From positions 1 through 20,084 of the IMG/VR virus record IMGVR_UViG_3300043775_002447: a DNA stretch of 20,084 bases. The stretch is one strand, 5' to 3'. This DNA is from a virus. The notes beneath the pieces were generated by a model that was not told the origin of the DNA, ran no database searches, and worked only from the letters and a program-made list of their open reading frames with translations. Shown one piece after another: positions 1 through 7,128 of the stretch; the first letter of the stretch is position 1; every line of letters begins with the position of its first letter. The position numbers were made by a program, and so were the translations under genes.

Positions 1-334
1 CAACATCGATAACTCGATATGGAAAATTATCTTTAAGTTCTTGTTTGATTTTACCAAGGATATCAAAAATCAAATGCCAATCTAAATCGGATTTTTCACG
101 TGTCTTTTTACGACCAGCTTTGTAGAATGGAAAGAATTCTTTACGCCAATACTTCTTATTGTCACAGCATAGCACAACTTCGCCGTATTCGTGACGGAAC
201 TGTTTAATGTGACCACGTAGGATATTCAATGCTAGATGGCGAATCAAATCTTCTTCCAGCTTCACATTTTTCTGTCCAGAGATTTGGACCATAAGACCAG
301 CCAGTAAAACCTGGTTTAAGTCAACAAGAATCAT
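1..334 (-). CDS. rnh: T4-type RNase H (5'-3' exonuclease / flap nuclease), C-terminus cut off by window edge
   Basis: The first 111 residues are visible. The protein opens with a hydrophobic beta strand holding an Asp (ILVDLNQ, residues 2-8), followed by RHLALN, VVLCCDN and YWRKEFFPFYKAGRKKTRE. In order and spacing these match the N-terminal half of phage T4 RNase H, a FEN-1-like 5' nuclease that removes RNA primers from lagging-strand fragments. The Asp residues in the two strands are the expected metal ligands; the Arg/Lys-rich helix is expected to bind substrate. The ATG at 334 follows the upstream stop by 8 bases and has AAGG about 7 bases before it. The replication-gene neighbourhood fits. 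The C-terminal half lies outside the window, so intactness cannot be judged. Confidence 0.9.
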   Translation of the reverse strand, partial: MILVDLNQVLLAGLMVQISGQKNVKLEEDLIRHLALNILRGHIKQFRHEYGEVVLCCDNKKYWRKEFFPFYKAGRKKTREKSDLDWHLIFDILGKIKQELKDNFPYRVIDV

Positions 335-342
335 AATATACC

Positions 343-1437
343 TTATTTAATTACTCTGAGTAGAATTATATCAGAATTGATTCGACCTGTCAAGGCCTGT
401 TCAACCGCATTTATATCGGTTAATGTTTTCCGTAGTGCAATCTTACCTGCTTTCAATGTGGCAGGTAAAACAACCTCAGGTTTTCTAATGGTTTTTTGTA
501 CAGACGTTTCCTCATTGTAATTAATGAGTGTTGTACCTTTAACGTTCAATCCACCGGCATCCGTTGCATTGTAACATCCGAGTTTTCTTGTTTTGGTATT
601 AAAAACCCACAACTGTGAAGAACCGATGATATCAGCAGGATTAATAGAAGCGACTTTATATTCATTGTCTTCCTTTTTGAATTGAAGTTTTTCTATGATT
701 TTATCCACAGGCTTAGCCTTTTTCTTCCTAGGCGCCCGTGTAACTTTTGAGGTATGTGCAATCTTAGTACAATCGTCAATAATTGTTTTTAGTAGATTAG
801 CATACTCTTTCAATTCAGATTTCTTGAGATACGAATAACCATCAACAAGGTCTTTATCTTTACCTTTCAATGCTTCTTCTATTTCGGTTAATTTGTTGCT
901 AAAAACTGGAATAATAAATCGTGTATGAGCACCTTTAATATCTAAAGTTTTCATCAACTCATAAGGTTTAAATGTTGTTTTGAAATTCCTATTAACAAAA
1001 CATTCATCGATTGAACCTTCTATTTCACCGATATACTCACGTGTTTTTTCGGCAATACGTTCTTGTATAGAGACTACTTTAGTTTGTGTGACTTCTTCGA
1101 CTTTGACAACAGGTGCTTTGTTGTTTTTGAGTTTTTGAATGAACGAATTGATCCATTCTTCATTTTTCTCGGATAATGGTGCACCTCTGAGTTTCATTCG
1201 GCAAACAAAACCAAGATTCTGAAATTCAGCTTCTGGATTCTTTTCGACAAGTTCAATATCTTTTTTAGATGCACCGATTTCTTTTAAGTAAGAGAGTGTG
1301 AATTTTTTACTCTCTTTAGAATCAGAGTGGTAATTATACCAGTTTAATGCGGAAGATATTGATGTTTGTCCGGTTTTCCATGATGGTTCTCCACCAGACA
1401 ATGCTTTTTCAAAATCTTTAACGGATGCGTGTCTCAT
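343..1437 (-). CDS. conserved hypothetical phage protein, 364 aa
   Basis: The protein is Lys/Glu-rich, without a signal peptide or membrane segment. The N-terminal ~110 residues look helical and carry an LNWYNYHSDSKESKK segment. A strongly basic patch, RAPRKKKAK, lies near residues 232-240. The last ~100 residues form a better-structured region with WVFNTKTRKLGCYNA, a GGLNVKGTT turn and a repeated Lys/Thr/Leu C-terminus. This overall pattern seems familiar from unassigned proteins of T4-like marine phages, but I cannot attach a function. The basic patch and the adjacent RNase H gene make nucleic-acid binding conceivable. The start overlaps the end of the upstream 93-aa gene by 20 bases. Its ribosome site is weak (AAGG about 12 bases upstream), so translation is probably coupled. 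Confidence 0.75.
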   Translation of the reverse strand: MRHASVKDFEKALSGGEPSWKTGQTSISSALNWYNYHSDSKESKKFTLSYLKEIGASKKDIELVEKNPEAEFQNLGFVCRMKLRGAPLSEKNEEWINSFIQKLKNNKAPVVKVEEVTQTKVVSIQERIAEKTREYIGEIEGSIDECFVNRNFKTTFKPYELMKTLDIKGAHTRFIIPVFSNKLTEIEEALKGKDKDLVDGYSYLKKSELKEYANLLKTIIDDCTKIAHTSKVTRAPRKKKAKPVDKIIEKLQFKKEDNEYKVASINPADIIGSSQLWVFNTKTRKLGCYNATDAGGLNVKGTTLINYNEETSVQKTIRKPEVVLPATLKAGKIALRKTLTDINAVEQALTGRINSDIILLRVIK

Positions 1438-1699
1438 GCGTATTTACAGCCTTTACAGAATCGAGACGGAAAGAACGCCAACCGTTATTTTCCATATCCC
1501 AAACCGAGAGTGTATTCGGATTTTCTGCTTTTGTCAAGCCCTCTGTTAACAACTGTTGTCCTTCAACAACAGGTTGTGCAGGTAGATATTCGGGTAGAAG
1601 TGTGCATTTAAGTTCACGTTCTGTGCCATCAATTTTAGTGAACACAACTGTGGATACACTATTTGTCAAAATCTCTTTCAATTCATACTTATCAAACAT
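1418..1699 (-). CDS. small SH3-barrel-type protein, DUF2693-like, 93 aa
   Basis: Residues 5-37 read as a helix followed by beta strands (LKEILTNSVSTVVFTKIDG, then ERELKCTLLPEYLP). This resembles the DUF2693 / SH3-like barrel family common in T4-like phages, where the core pattern is V-x-V-x-F-T-K-x-D-G-T-E-R followed by a Cys-Thr-Leu strand. The second half ends with SVWDMENNGWRSFRLDSV, a typical final strand with Trp and Arg. Function is unknown in the family. The start overlaps the upstream gene by 8 bases and has AAGGA 8 bases before the ATG. The family call rests on remembered motif shape, not a search. Confidence 0.7.
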   Translation of the reverse strand: MFDKYELKEILTNSVSTVVFTKIDGTERELKCTLLPEYLPAQPVVEGQQLLTEGLTKAENPNTLSVWDMENNGWRSFRLDSVKAVNTHETRIR

Positions 1700-2066
1700 T
1701 TTTCATTTCCTTTTCATAATCTTTAATATATTCAAAAGTTTCATCTTCCATTCCAGCCATAATATTATCCATAACTTCTTTCGATGTTGTGGTAAATTTT
1801 GTAACGACACCATAAAAACCATCTTCCGCCATTCGGCCAATATAATCTATTGGTGAGGTTAGAATTGCTTGAAATCGTTCTGGCATTTTTGGTGGATCAT
1901 CTTGTACAATGATAATATCAAAGTAGTCTCCTAATTCTGTTCCACCAACTTTTTCACCTGGATTTTTAAATTGAAATTGTGAGAATTCCAAATCACCATC
2001 CTCGTTGCGATAGAAATTAATTCCATCAAAATCATTATTCTTTAATTGTTGCAAGAATTCTTTCAT
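1692..2066 (-). CDS. hypothetical protein, 124 aa, acidic
   Basis: Unrecognised acidic cytoplasmic protein with no membrane segment. Residues 14-60 look beta-rich (DGINFYRNEDGDLEFSQFQF, then DYFDIIIVQDDPPKMPERF). The C-terminal third is helical and Glu/Met/Lys-rich. The ATG at 2066 lies inside the end of the GIY-YIG gene, a 32-base overlap, but has AAGG six bases upstream, so the start looks genuine. The N-terminus (MKEFLQQLKNND) superficially resembles the leaders of the head-module proteins in this window, but lacks the Leu/Ile-x-Glu triplet. Confidence 0.7.
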   Translation of the reverse strand: MKEFLQQLKNNDFDGINFYRNEDGDLEFSQFQFKNPGEKVGGTELGDYFDIIIVQDDPPKMPERFQAILTSPIDYIGRMAEDGFYGVVTKFTTTSKEVMDNIMAGMEDETFEYIKDYEKEMKNV

Positions 2067-2475
2067 TGAATGCCTTAATGTGTGACTTTCTCACTTTGAC
2101 CATAATCCATGCATTGTAGTAATCATTAGATTCTAATACACTACGGTCAAACTGTTCTTTAGCTTCTAGATAACCACATTCACCTTTTGATTTACATAGG
2201 TGTAAGATTTCTCTTTTGAAATTATCCTTCCCATGTAGTATAACATCATTTTGCAACTCGGCACTAGATCCGTAGTAAGTTTGCCAGTCCGAAGGTGTTT
2301 TGTACCTTTTCTTTTTACCTTTGAGAACTTTCGTTTTCATAGAATAAAAAAACTTTTTACCAATATATTTTCTACCTGTAGCTAAATGGGTGATAATATA
2401 GACAAAGCCATAATTATCACCCACATCATTTTCTGTAAAATCTTTATTGTCGTATTGCCAATTTATTTGTCCCAT
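2035..2475 (-). CDS. SegE-like GIY-YIG endonuclease, 146 aa
   Basis: Residues 23-41 hold the two diagnostic strands of the GIY-YIG nuclease fold: GFVYIIT (GIY strand) and RKYIGKK (YIG strand). Then come a Lys-rich stretch, SDWQTYYGSS (residues ~62-71), a DNFKREIL segment with the catalytic-region Arg/Glu, and YLEAKEQF. This layout is that of the SegE-like GIY-YIG group of T4-like phages. No separate DNA-binding domain is visible, so specificity is unknown. The gene overlaps the gene before it by 13 bases and the one after it by 32 bases. That is unusual for a freshly inserted homing endonuclease and suggests a stable operon member. It could be a homing relic or a repair or host-DNA-degradation nuclease. 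Confidence 0.8.
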   Translation of the reverse strand: MGQINWQYDNKDFTENDVGDNYGFVYIITHLATGRKYIGKKFFYSMKTKVLKGKKKRYKTPSDWQTYYGSSAELQNDVILHGKDNFKREILHLCKSKGECGYLEAKEQFDRSVLESNDYYNAWIMVKVRKSHIKAFNERILATIKE

Positions 2476-2651
2476 TCCTCATTCTCATCAAAGTCCTCAT
2501 CTTCTATATATTCTTCATTTAGGACTTCGATTCTTTCACCACAGAACGGGCAAAAGGTGGGAGATTCATCTGACACATAATCTTCTTCAAACGCAATTTC
2601 ACAGGTTGATTCACAATTTTCACACTCTGCGGTTGTAATTTTTTCAGACAT
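2463..2651 (-). CDS. small zinc-ribbon-like acidic protein, 62 aa
   Basis: Two CxxC pairs are visible: C10/C13 (with C17 close by) and C34/C37 in the sequence FCPFCGER, the usual zinc-ribbon knuckle. The tail (residues 45-62) is almost entirely Glu and Asp. A short metal-binding module with an acidic tail could be a transcription-modulating or DNA-mimic-like protein, but the sequence does not decide this. The start is well supported: AAGGA stands six bases before the ATG, 17 bases after the nrdB stop. It overlaps the GIY-YIG gene by 13 bases. Confidence 0.75.
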   Translation of the reverse strand: MSEKITTAECENCESTCEIAFEEDYVSDESPTFCPFCGERIEVLNEEYIEDEDFDENEEWDK

Positions 2652-2668
2652 TTTTTATCCTTCTTATT

Positions 2669-3652
2669 TTATGCCCAAACGTCACCCCAGTTTCCTGATG
2701 TGGCACCTTTAGCATAGTCTGTTGCACGATTTTCAAAAAAGTTAGTATGAGTTGGTGCATTAATCATCTCTTCAACCCATGGCAATGGATTGCGTTTGAC
2801 TTTAAAAATACCCTTCATACCTAAACCAATCAATCTGCGGTCAGCAATATATCGGATGTATTTTTTCAAATCATCACTTGTCAGACCTTCCATCTCACCC
2901 ATACCAAACGACAAATCAATGAACTTATCTTCTAGTTCAACCATGCGTTCTGCAATAGTGTAAATGGATGATTTTAATTCATCATTCCAGATTTCCTGAT
3001 TCTCGCTTATGTATGTTTTGAATAATTTCATCATGTTCTCGGCGTGCATTGTCTCATCGACAATAGACCAAGTAACAATCTGTCCCATACCCTTCATCTT
3101 ACCTGTGCGTGGGAAATTCAATAACATAACAAAAGAGGAGAATAACTGCATACCTTCAGTAAATGCACTGAACACGGCGATGTGGCGTGCAGTATTCTCT
3201 TTTGTTCCGTTTTTGCTTGCAATATCTAAAACATAATCGTGCTTGTCTTTCATTTCTTGGTAGTCCAAGAATTGATTGTATGTTGTTTCAGGCAAGCCTA
3301 GTGTTTCAATCAAATGTGAGTAAGCGGCAATATGAAGTGCTTCACGTGCGGCAAAACCCATCAGCATCATTCGTACTTCTGGTTGTGGAAAATAAGGCAA
3401 GTAATTACGAACATAACCACCGGCAACATCAATGTCACCTTGAGTGAAGAATCGGAAAATGTTGGTAAGAAATTGTTTTTCTTGATCCGTTAATTTCTTT
3501 TTCCAATCTTTCACATCCTCAGCCATTGGTACTTCAGTGTGAAGCCAATGGCTTTGTTCATGTTTCAACCAAGCATCATAAGCCCAAGGATAATTGAAAG
3601 GTTTGAAATTGTTTCTTTCATCCGTTAGTCTAGAAGATGTCTTTTTAATCAT
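2669..3652 (-). CDS. nrdB: class I ribonucleoside-diphosphate reductase, beta subunit
   Basis: This is the radical-generating subunit that works with NrdA to make deoxynucleotides. The diiron ligands can all be placed: D46 (EDVKDW), E104 and H107 (REALHIAAY), E166 (FTEGMQLF), E200 and H203 (DETMHAE). The radical tyrosine is Y111, four residues after H107 as in E. coli R2 (H118 to Y122). This indicates a tyrosyl-radical subclass rather than a Tyr-less variant. Length (327 aa) suits short phage and bacterial beta subunits. The C-terminus (NWGDVWA) is the flexible, aromatic tail expected to dock on the alpha subunit. The start overlaps the stop of the thioredoxin-like gene by four bases (ATGA), implying coupled translation. 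Three genes separate it from nrdA. Confidence 0.96.
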   Translation of the reverse strand: MIKKTSSRLTDERNNFKPFNYPWAYDAWLKHEQSHWLHTEVPMAEDVKDWKKKLTDQEKQFLTNIFRFFTQGDIDVAGGYVRNYLPYFPQPEVRMMLMGFAAREALHIAAYSHLIETLGLPETTYNQFLDYQEMKDKHDYVLDIASKNGTKENTARHIAVFSAFTEGMQLFSSFVMLLNFPRTGKMKGMGQIVTWSIVDETMHAENMMKLFKTYISENQEIWNDELKSSIYTIAERMVELEDKFIDLSFGMGEMEGLTSDDLKKYIRYIADRRLIGLGMKGIFKVKRNPLPWVEEMINAPTHTNFFENRATDYAKGATSGNWGDVWA

Positions 3653-3894
3653 GCTTCAATCCAATTCTTCAAAATTTCTTTTGTTACTAAACCCGTCATT
3701 CTTTTAACTTCAATATTTTCTTCAACAATAACCAATGTAGGAACTGATCGGATTCCATAGTCCATTGCCAGTTCTGTATCAACGTCAATATCAAAGACTT
3801 CAATTGGTAAGCCTGTATCAATTTCTTCTAATTGTTTAGCCAAGTTTTTGCAGGGTTGGCACCAAGATGCCGTAAATCTTAAAATTTTTCTCAT
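3649..3894 (-). CDS. thioredoxin-like / glutaredoxin-like protein, 81 aa
   Basis: A minimal thioredoxin fold: beta strand, then the active site WCQPCK at residues 12-17 (CxPC type, Trp before the first Cys as in thioredoxin), VFDIDVD, and the cis-Pro loop RSVPTLVIV (residues 49-57). At 81 residues it is shorter than thioredoxin (~105) and close to glutaredoxin or NrdH size, but the Trp-Cys-x-Pro-Cys signature is thioredoxin-like. Its place directly before nrdB, in an ATGA overlap, suggests it supplies electrons to the phage ribonucleotide reductase. The ribosome site is weak, and its start overlaps the SNase-like gene by four bases. Confidence 0.88.
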   Translation of the reverse strand: MRKILRFTASWCQPCKNLAKQLEEIDTGLPIEVFDIDVDTELAMDYGIRSVPTLVIVEENIEVKRMTGLVTKEILKNWIEA

Positions 3895-4334
3895 TTGTTA
3901 CACCAAGAAGTTTTAGCTTCACCGTAATATTCACGTGCGAAACCATTGTTAATTAACATCATTCTGAGACTTTTTCCGTCTAACAGAACATCACCTAAAA
4001 CACGACCACCGTATTTGTCCCAATCCATTAAGACAATCTGTCTTTTTTGTGCCGCATTGATTTGTGCTTTCGTGAATGCTGTTGCGGCTTGGCCACGTGC
4101 ATCTTCTTCTGGACATCCAGCACGAAAACCTTTTTCTGGTGTGTCAACACCAAAAACACGAACACTTAATTCCTTTTTAAGTGGATCAGGTAACCAGTTA
4201 GCCTGAAACGCTACTGTATCACCATCCACAACTCTTGTCAATACCGCATCATAAGTTACACCAGTTTTTTGTTTGCCTTGTGCAAATGCTACGATGGTTG
4301 CCATCGCCATTATTGTTATAATTAATTTTTTCAT
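3891..4334 (-). CDS. exported SNase-like (thermonuclease family) nuclease, 147 aa
   Basis: Staphylococcal-nuclease fold with the active-site set intact: VVDGDT (residues 35-40, calcium-binding Asp), VRVFGVDTPEK (R59, D64, E67, matching R35, D40 and E43 of SNase), and DKYGGRVLG (R111, matching R87). Residues 1-18 form a signal peptide (two Lys, then a hydrophobic run ending in Ala-Phe-Ala-Gln), so the enzyme should act in the periplasm or outside the cell. Three Cys (C74, C145 and the surrounding loop) may include a disulfide. Family members cut single- and double-stranded DNA and RNA. It sits between nrdA and nrdB, coupled by ATGA overlaps on both sides. A role in nucleotide scavenging or in destroying incoming DNA is possible but not shown. 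Confidence 0.9.
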   Translation of the reverse strand: MKKLIITIMAMATIVAFAQGKQKTGVTYDAVLTRVVDGDTVAFQANWLPDPLKKELSVRVFGVDTPEKGFRAGCPEEDARGQAATAFTKAQINAAQKRQIVLMDWDKYGGRVLGDVLLDGKSLRMMLINNGFAREYYGEAKTSWCNK

Positions 4335-4969
4335 TTTTCTTTTCTTTCATACATTACGGTATCAGTGTCACCTAAAGCCCATTTTGCTTCAGTTTCTACG
4401 GACCACCTTTTGGTTGATACTTTAAAATCCGGATACTTTAATTCACGAGGATTACTCGATGGCTCAAACACAATCATTCTATTATTAGGTTGACATGCAA
4501 ATTGACCATTATCACACTTGATGAAGTTATAAGATTTATGGTCTTCAACATCCTCAGAGAGACCAGTATCTATAACGTTAAAATCTGGGTGTGCCGAATC
4601 TACTGTGAACATATATTCACCATACATCCAATCACCACTTTTCAATTTGAATTTACATTTCATCGATTGCAATTGTGCCTTCTTCAGTACAGTAATATCG
4701 TAACTTAGGCAGTCCCATAACTGCAAATAATCAAGTGGAAGTGGCTCACCTTCAATAGGTTTCCAACAGTATGCACTGATGGGTAACTTATCATACAATG
4801 CACCATATTGATTCAAATAAGATTCAATTCGAAATGCTTGTCCTCTTAATGATTTAATACTAACCCACCAACAAGGTTCCAACTCATCATAACCTTTTTC
4901 GAAGTCATAAAGAAATTCTTTGCGAACAAAACATTTTACTGTTGGTAGGTTTGCAATTATATGTGACAT
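4331..4969 (-). CDS. conserved unknown phage protein, 212 aa
   Basis: This is a compact, aromatic- and Cys-containing protein with no signal or membrane segment. Distinct blocks are CFVRKEFLYDFEKG (13-26), LQLWDCLSYDITV (82-94), GEYMFTVDSAHPDF (116-129) and NGQFACQPNNRMIVFEPS (154-171). The same block order occurs, to my recollection, in a widespread unassigned family of tailed phages of aquatic bacteria. The mostly beta character and conserved Trp/Asn/Pro blocks suggest an enzyme-like or ligand-binding fold, but I name none. GAGGG lies directly upstream and the start is one base after the nrdA stop. Its position between nrdA and an exported nuclease, coupled on both sides, suggests a role linked to nucleotide or DNA metabolism. 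Confidence 0.82.
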   Translation of the reverse strand: MSHIIANLPTVKCFVRKEFLYDFEKGYDELEPCWWVSIKSLRGQAFRIESYLNQYGALYDKLPISAYCWKPIEGEPLPLDYLQLWDCLSYDITVLKKAQLQSMKCKFKLKSGDWMYGEYMFTVDSAHPDFNVIDTGLSEDVEDHKSYNFIKCDNGQFACQPNNRMIVFEPSSNPRELKYPDFKVSTKRWSVETEAKWALGDTDTVMYERKEK

Positions 4970-6769
4970 TTATCCCTCACAGGCAATACAATCATTACCT
5001 TCAGCGAGGGCTGTCATATCAAGTTCTTTAATTACATCACGTTCAATTCTCTTGGAAACCTTATCAGCCTTTGCCAATTTTTCTGAACGGCAGTAATATA
5101 ATGTTTTCACACCTTTCTTCCATGCTAAGAAGTGAATAGCATGTATATATTTCAGATGAGAATCTGGTCGGAAGAATACGTTTAGTGATTGTGCTTGGTC
5201 AATGTAAACTTGACGGTCTGCGGCATGTTCAATCACCCAACGTTGGTCGATTTCCATAGAAGTCTTAAACACGGCTTTTGTGTCCTCGTCCATCCAATCA
5301 AGGTGTTGTACAGAACCATCATTAGCAATAATTGAAGACCAAATATCAGCATATTTTCCAGAATCCATTCCATCTTCTAGTGACAGATGTTTTCTGATTA
5401 CTCTATCGAGCCAACGATTCTTATTTAAAAATGAGCCAGATAAAGTGTCCTGACGGTAAGCGTTAGCACGATAAGGCTCAATGCTAGGGCTAGTATTTCC
5501 CATAATGATAGACGAAGAAGCATTTGGAGCAATAGCCATAAGATGACTGAAACGCTGGCCACTACCCGTAGCATCGGGTGCTTCACCGCGTTCAGTACCG
5601 AGTTGAAGATTTGCTTCATCTAGTTTACCTCTGATATGTTTGAAAATCTTATTGTTTAATACTTTTGCCATTACACCTTCAAATGCTACATTGTTCTTTT
5701 GGAGAAAAGCATGAAAGCCGAGAGCGCCAACACCGATGCTCCGTTCACGGCTAGCACTATATCTTGCACGTGATATGCTATCAGGAGCATTATCAATGAA
5801 ATATTGAAGGACGTTATCGAGCATCTCTGCAATGTCCCGAAGAAATAATTCGTTATCTTTCCAATCATCATAATACTCCAAATTTACGGACGATAAGCAA
5901 CATACAGCAGTTCGTTCTTCATTAGTAGGAAGAATAATCTCCGAGCAAAGATTTGATTGGTGTACTTTCAGACCTTTATCTTTTAAGAATTGTGGAAGTC
6001 CACGATTGCTTGTATCAATGTAATGAATGTATGGTTCACCTGTATGCATACGGAGTTCGAGAATTTGTTGCCACAGATGTTTAGCAGACACAACTTCACG
6101 CACTTCACCTGAATGTGGATCTTTTAGTTCCCAAGCATCATTCGCTTCTGGATCAACCATACACTTTTCAATGATTCGCATGAAATCATCGGTGATATTG
6201 ATACCATGATGCAGATTCAAACAACGGACGTTTGGATCACCCGTTGGTTTACGCATCTCTAAAAAGGGAATAAGGTCAGGATGACTAATATCAAGGTAGG
6301 CAGCATAAGAGCCACGGCGAGTGCGTCCTTGACGATACGCAAGACTAGAGGCATCGTAAATCTTGAGGTGAGGCATAACGCCAGTACTCTTATCATCCGC
6401 AGAGCGTATCCCAAAGCCGATGCCAACACCGCCGCCAAACATAGACAGCCAATTAGTTTCAGAAAGATTATCAACTAGACCCTCCGCAGTATCTTCAACA
6501 TAGTTAAGAAAGCATGAAATAGGTAGCCCACGCTTAGAACGGCCGTAGCTAAGAATAGGAGTGCTATAGCTAAGCCAATGATTAGAGGCGTAATTATACA
6601 AACGCTGGGAATGCTCCGGATTAGAGCCAAAAGACGTTGATACATATGCAAACCTCTGTTGTGGTGATGTTTCATCATCACGCATGTACGATTCTTTTAA
6701 TCGTTTAATACCCAATTCATCAAATAGTTTATCTTTTTCCAAGTCTATTGTGATACCCATATATTCCAT
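4970..6769 (-). CDS. nrdA: class I ribonucleoside-diphosphate reductase, alpha subunit, ATP-cone-less
   Basis: This is the catalytic subunit, 599 residues. The ten-stranded barrel landmarks are present: redox Cys C86 (ISCFLN), the N-x-C-x-E active-site trio N273, C275, E277 (SNLCSEI), the partner redox Cys C290 (AVCCLSSVNL), the radical-relay tyrosines Y558/Y559 (TLYYCR), and a C-terminal Cys pair C594/C597 (DCIACEG) for reduction by thioredoxin. The first redox Cys is at ~86 instead of 225 as in E. coli. The N-terminal ATP cone and part of the helical domain are therefore missing, and dATP inhibition through a cone cannot occur. A longer in-frame reading to 6817 exists, but the ATG at 6769 has AAGGA six bases upstream and lies just after the MazG stop, so I take 6769. 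Confidence 0.96.
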   Translation of the reverse strand: MEYMGITIDLEKDKLFDELGIKRLKESYMRDDETSPQQRFAYVSTSFGSNPEHSQRLYNYASNHWLSYSTPILSYGRSKRGLPISCFLNYVEDTAEGLVDNLSETNWLSMFGGGVGIGFGIRSADDKSTGVMPHLKIYDASSLAYRQGRTRRGSYAAYLDISHPDLIPFLEMRKPTGDPNVRCLNLHHGINITDDFMRIIEKCMVDPEANDAWELKDPHSGEVREVVSAKHLWQQILELRMHTGEPYIHYIDTSNRGLPQFLKDKGLKVHQSNLCSEIILPTNEERTAVCCLSSVNLEYYDDWKDNELFLRDIAEMLDNVLQYFIDNAPDSISRARYSASRERSIGVGALGFHAFLQKNNVAFEGVMAKVLNNKIFKHIRGKLDEANLQLGTERGEAPDATGSGQRFSHLMAIAPNASSSIIMGNTSPSIEPYRANAYRQDTLSGSFLNKNRWLDRVIRKHLSLEDGMDSGKYADIWSSIIANDGSVQHLDWMDEDTKAVFKTSMEIDQRWVIEHAADRQVYIDQAQSLNVFFRPDSHLKYIHAIHFLAWKKGVKTLYYCRSEKLAKADKVSKRIERDVIKELDMTALAEGNDCIACEG

Positions 6770-6780
6770 ATTTTTCCTTA

Positions 6781-7128
6781 TTATTTTACAAAGTTTTCTA
6801 GTTGCGGTGGTTTCCAACCTTCGGGTTTCATCACTTTACCATCTTCACGTTTTTTAACTTTACCTGTTACTGGATCAATTTTATCTAGATTCGATCTAGC
6901 AACTTCATTCCATGCACCAGAAACATCATAGCCTTTCATGTAGCAATAACCTAGAATAACCCAAATCATATCCATACATGCATCGAGGGTTTCTACTTCA
7001 TCTTTTGTTAATAGCGCACCAACATATTCATCATATTCTTCTCGAATAAGTTTATCATATAATTTAACATTATCTAATGTCTTTTCTTGGTCACATGCTT
7101 CAATAAACTTAACTACATCATTGTACAT
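6781..7128 (-). CDS. MazG-like nucleotide pyrophosphohydrolase, 115 aa
   Basis: The all-alpha NTP pyrophosphatase signature E-E-x-x-E ... E-x-x-D is complete: E30, E31 and E34 (REEYDEY), then E46 and D49 (VETLDACMDM), with a further acidic residue at D53. These coordinate magnesium and hydrolyse an (d)NTP or related nucleotide to the monophosphate and pyrophosphate. After the helical core comes SNLDKIDPVTGKVKKREDGK and KPEGWKPP, a tail seen in phage and bacterial PRA-PH/MazG-like proteins. Substrate could be a noncanonical dNTP, a dUTP-like nucleotide or ppGpp; sequence alone does not say. AAGGA stands 8 bases before the ATG, which overlaps the thyX stop by 11 bases. It is followed by nrdA, fitting dNTP-pool control. 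Confidence 0.85.
   Translation of the reverse strand: MYNDVVKFIEACDQEKTLDNVKLYDKLIREEYDEYVGALLTKDEVETLDACMDMIWVILGYCYMKGYDVSGAWNEVARSNLDKIDPVTGKVKKREDGKVMKPEGWKPPQLENFVK

Noticed and set aside
1425-1856. 143-aa open frame on the plus strand
   Set aside because: It is antisense to two overlapping minus-strand genes with good starts; the translation is Ser/Phe/His-rich without domain signals.
1692-2066. Leader-like N-terminus MKEFLQQLKNND
   Set aside because: It resembles the head-module leaders but lacks Leu/Ile-x-Glu at residues 7-10, and the gene sits in the replication module.
6770-6817. 16-residue N-terminal extension of NrdA
   Set aside because: The ATG at 6769 has AAGGA at proper spacing and follows the MazG stop; the extension would overlap that gene and shows no family similarity.
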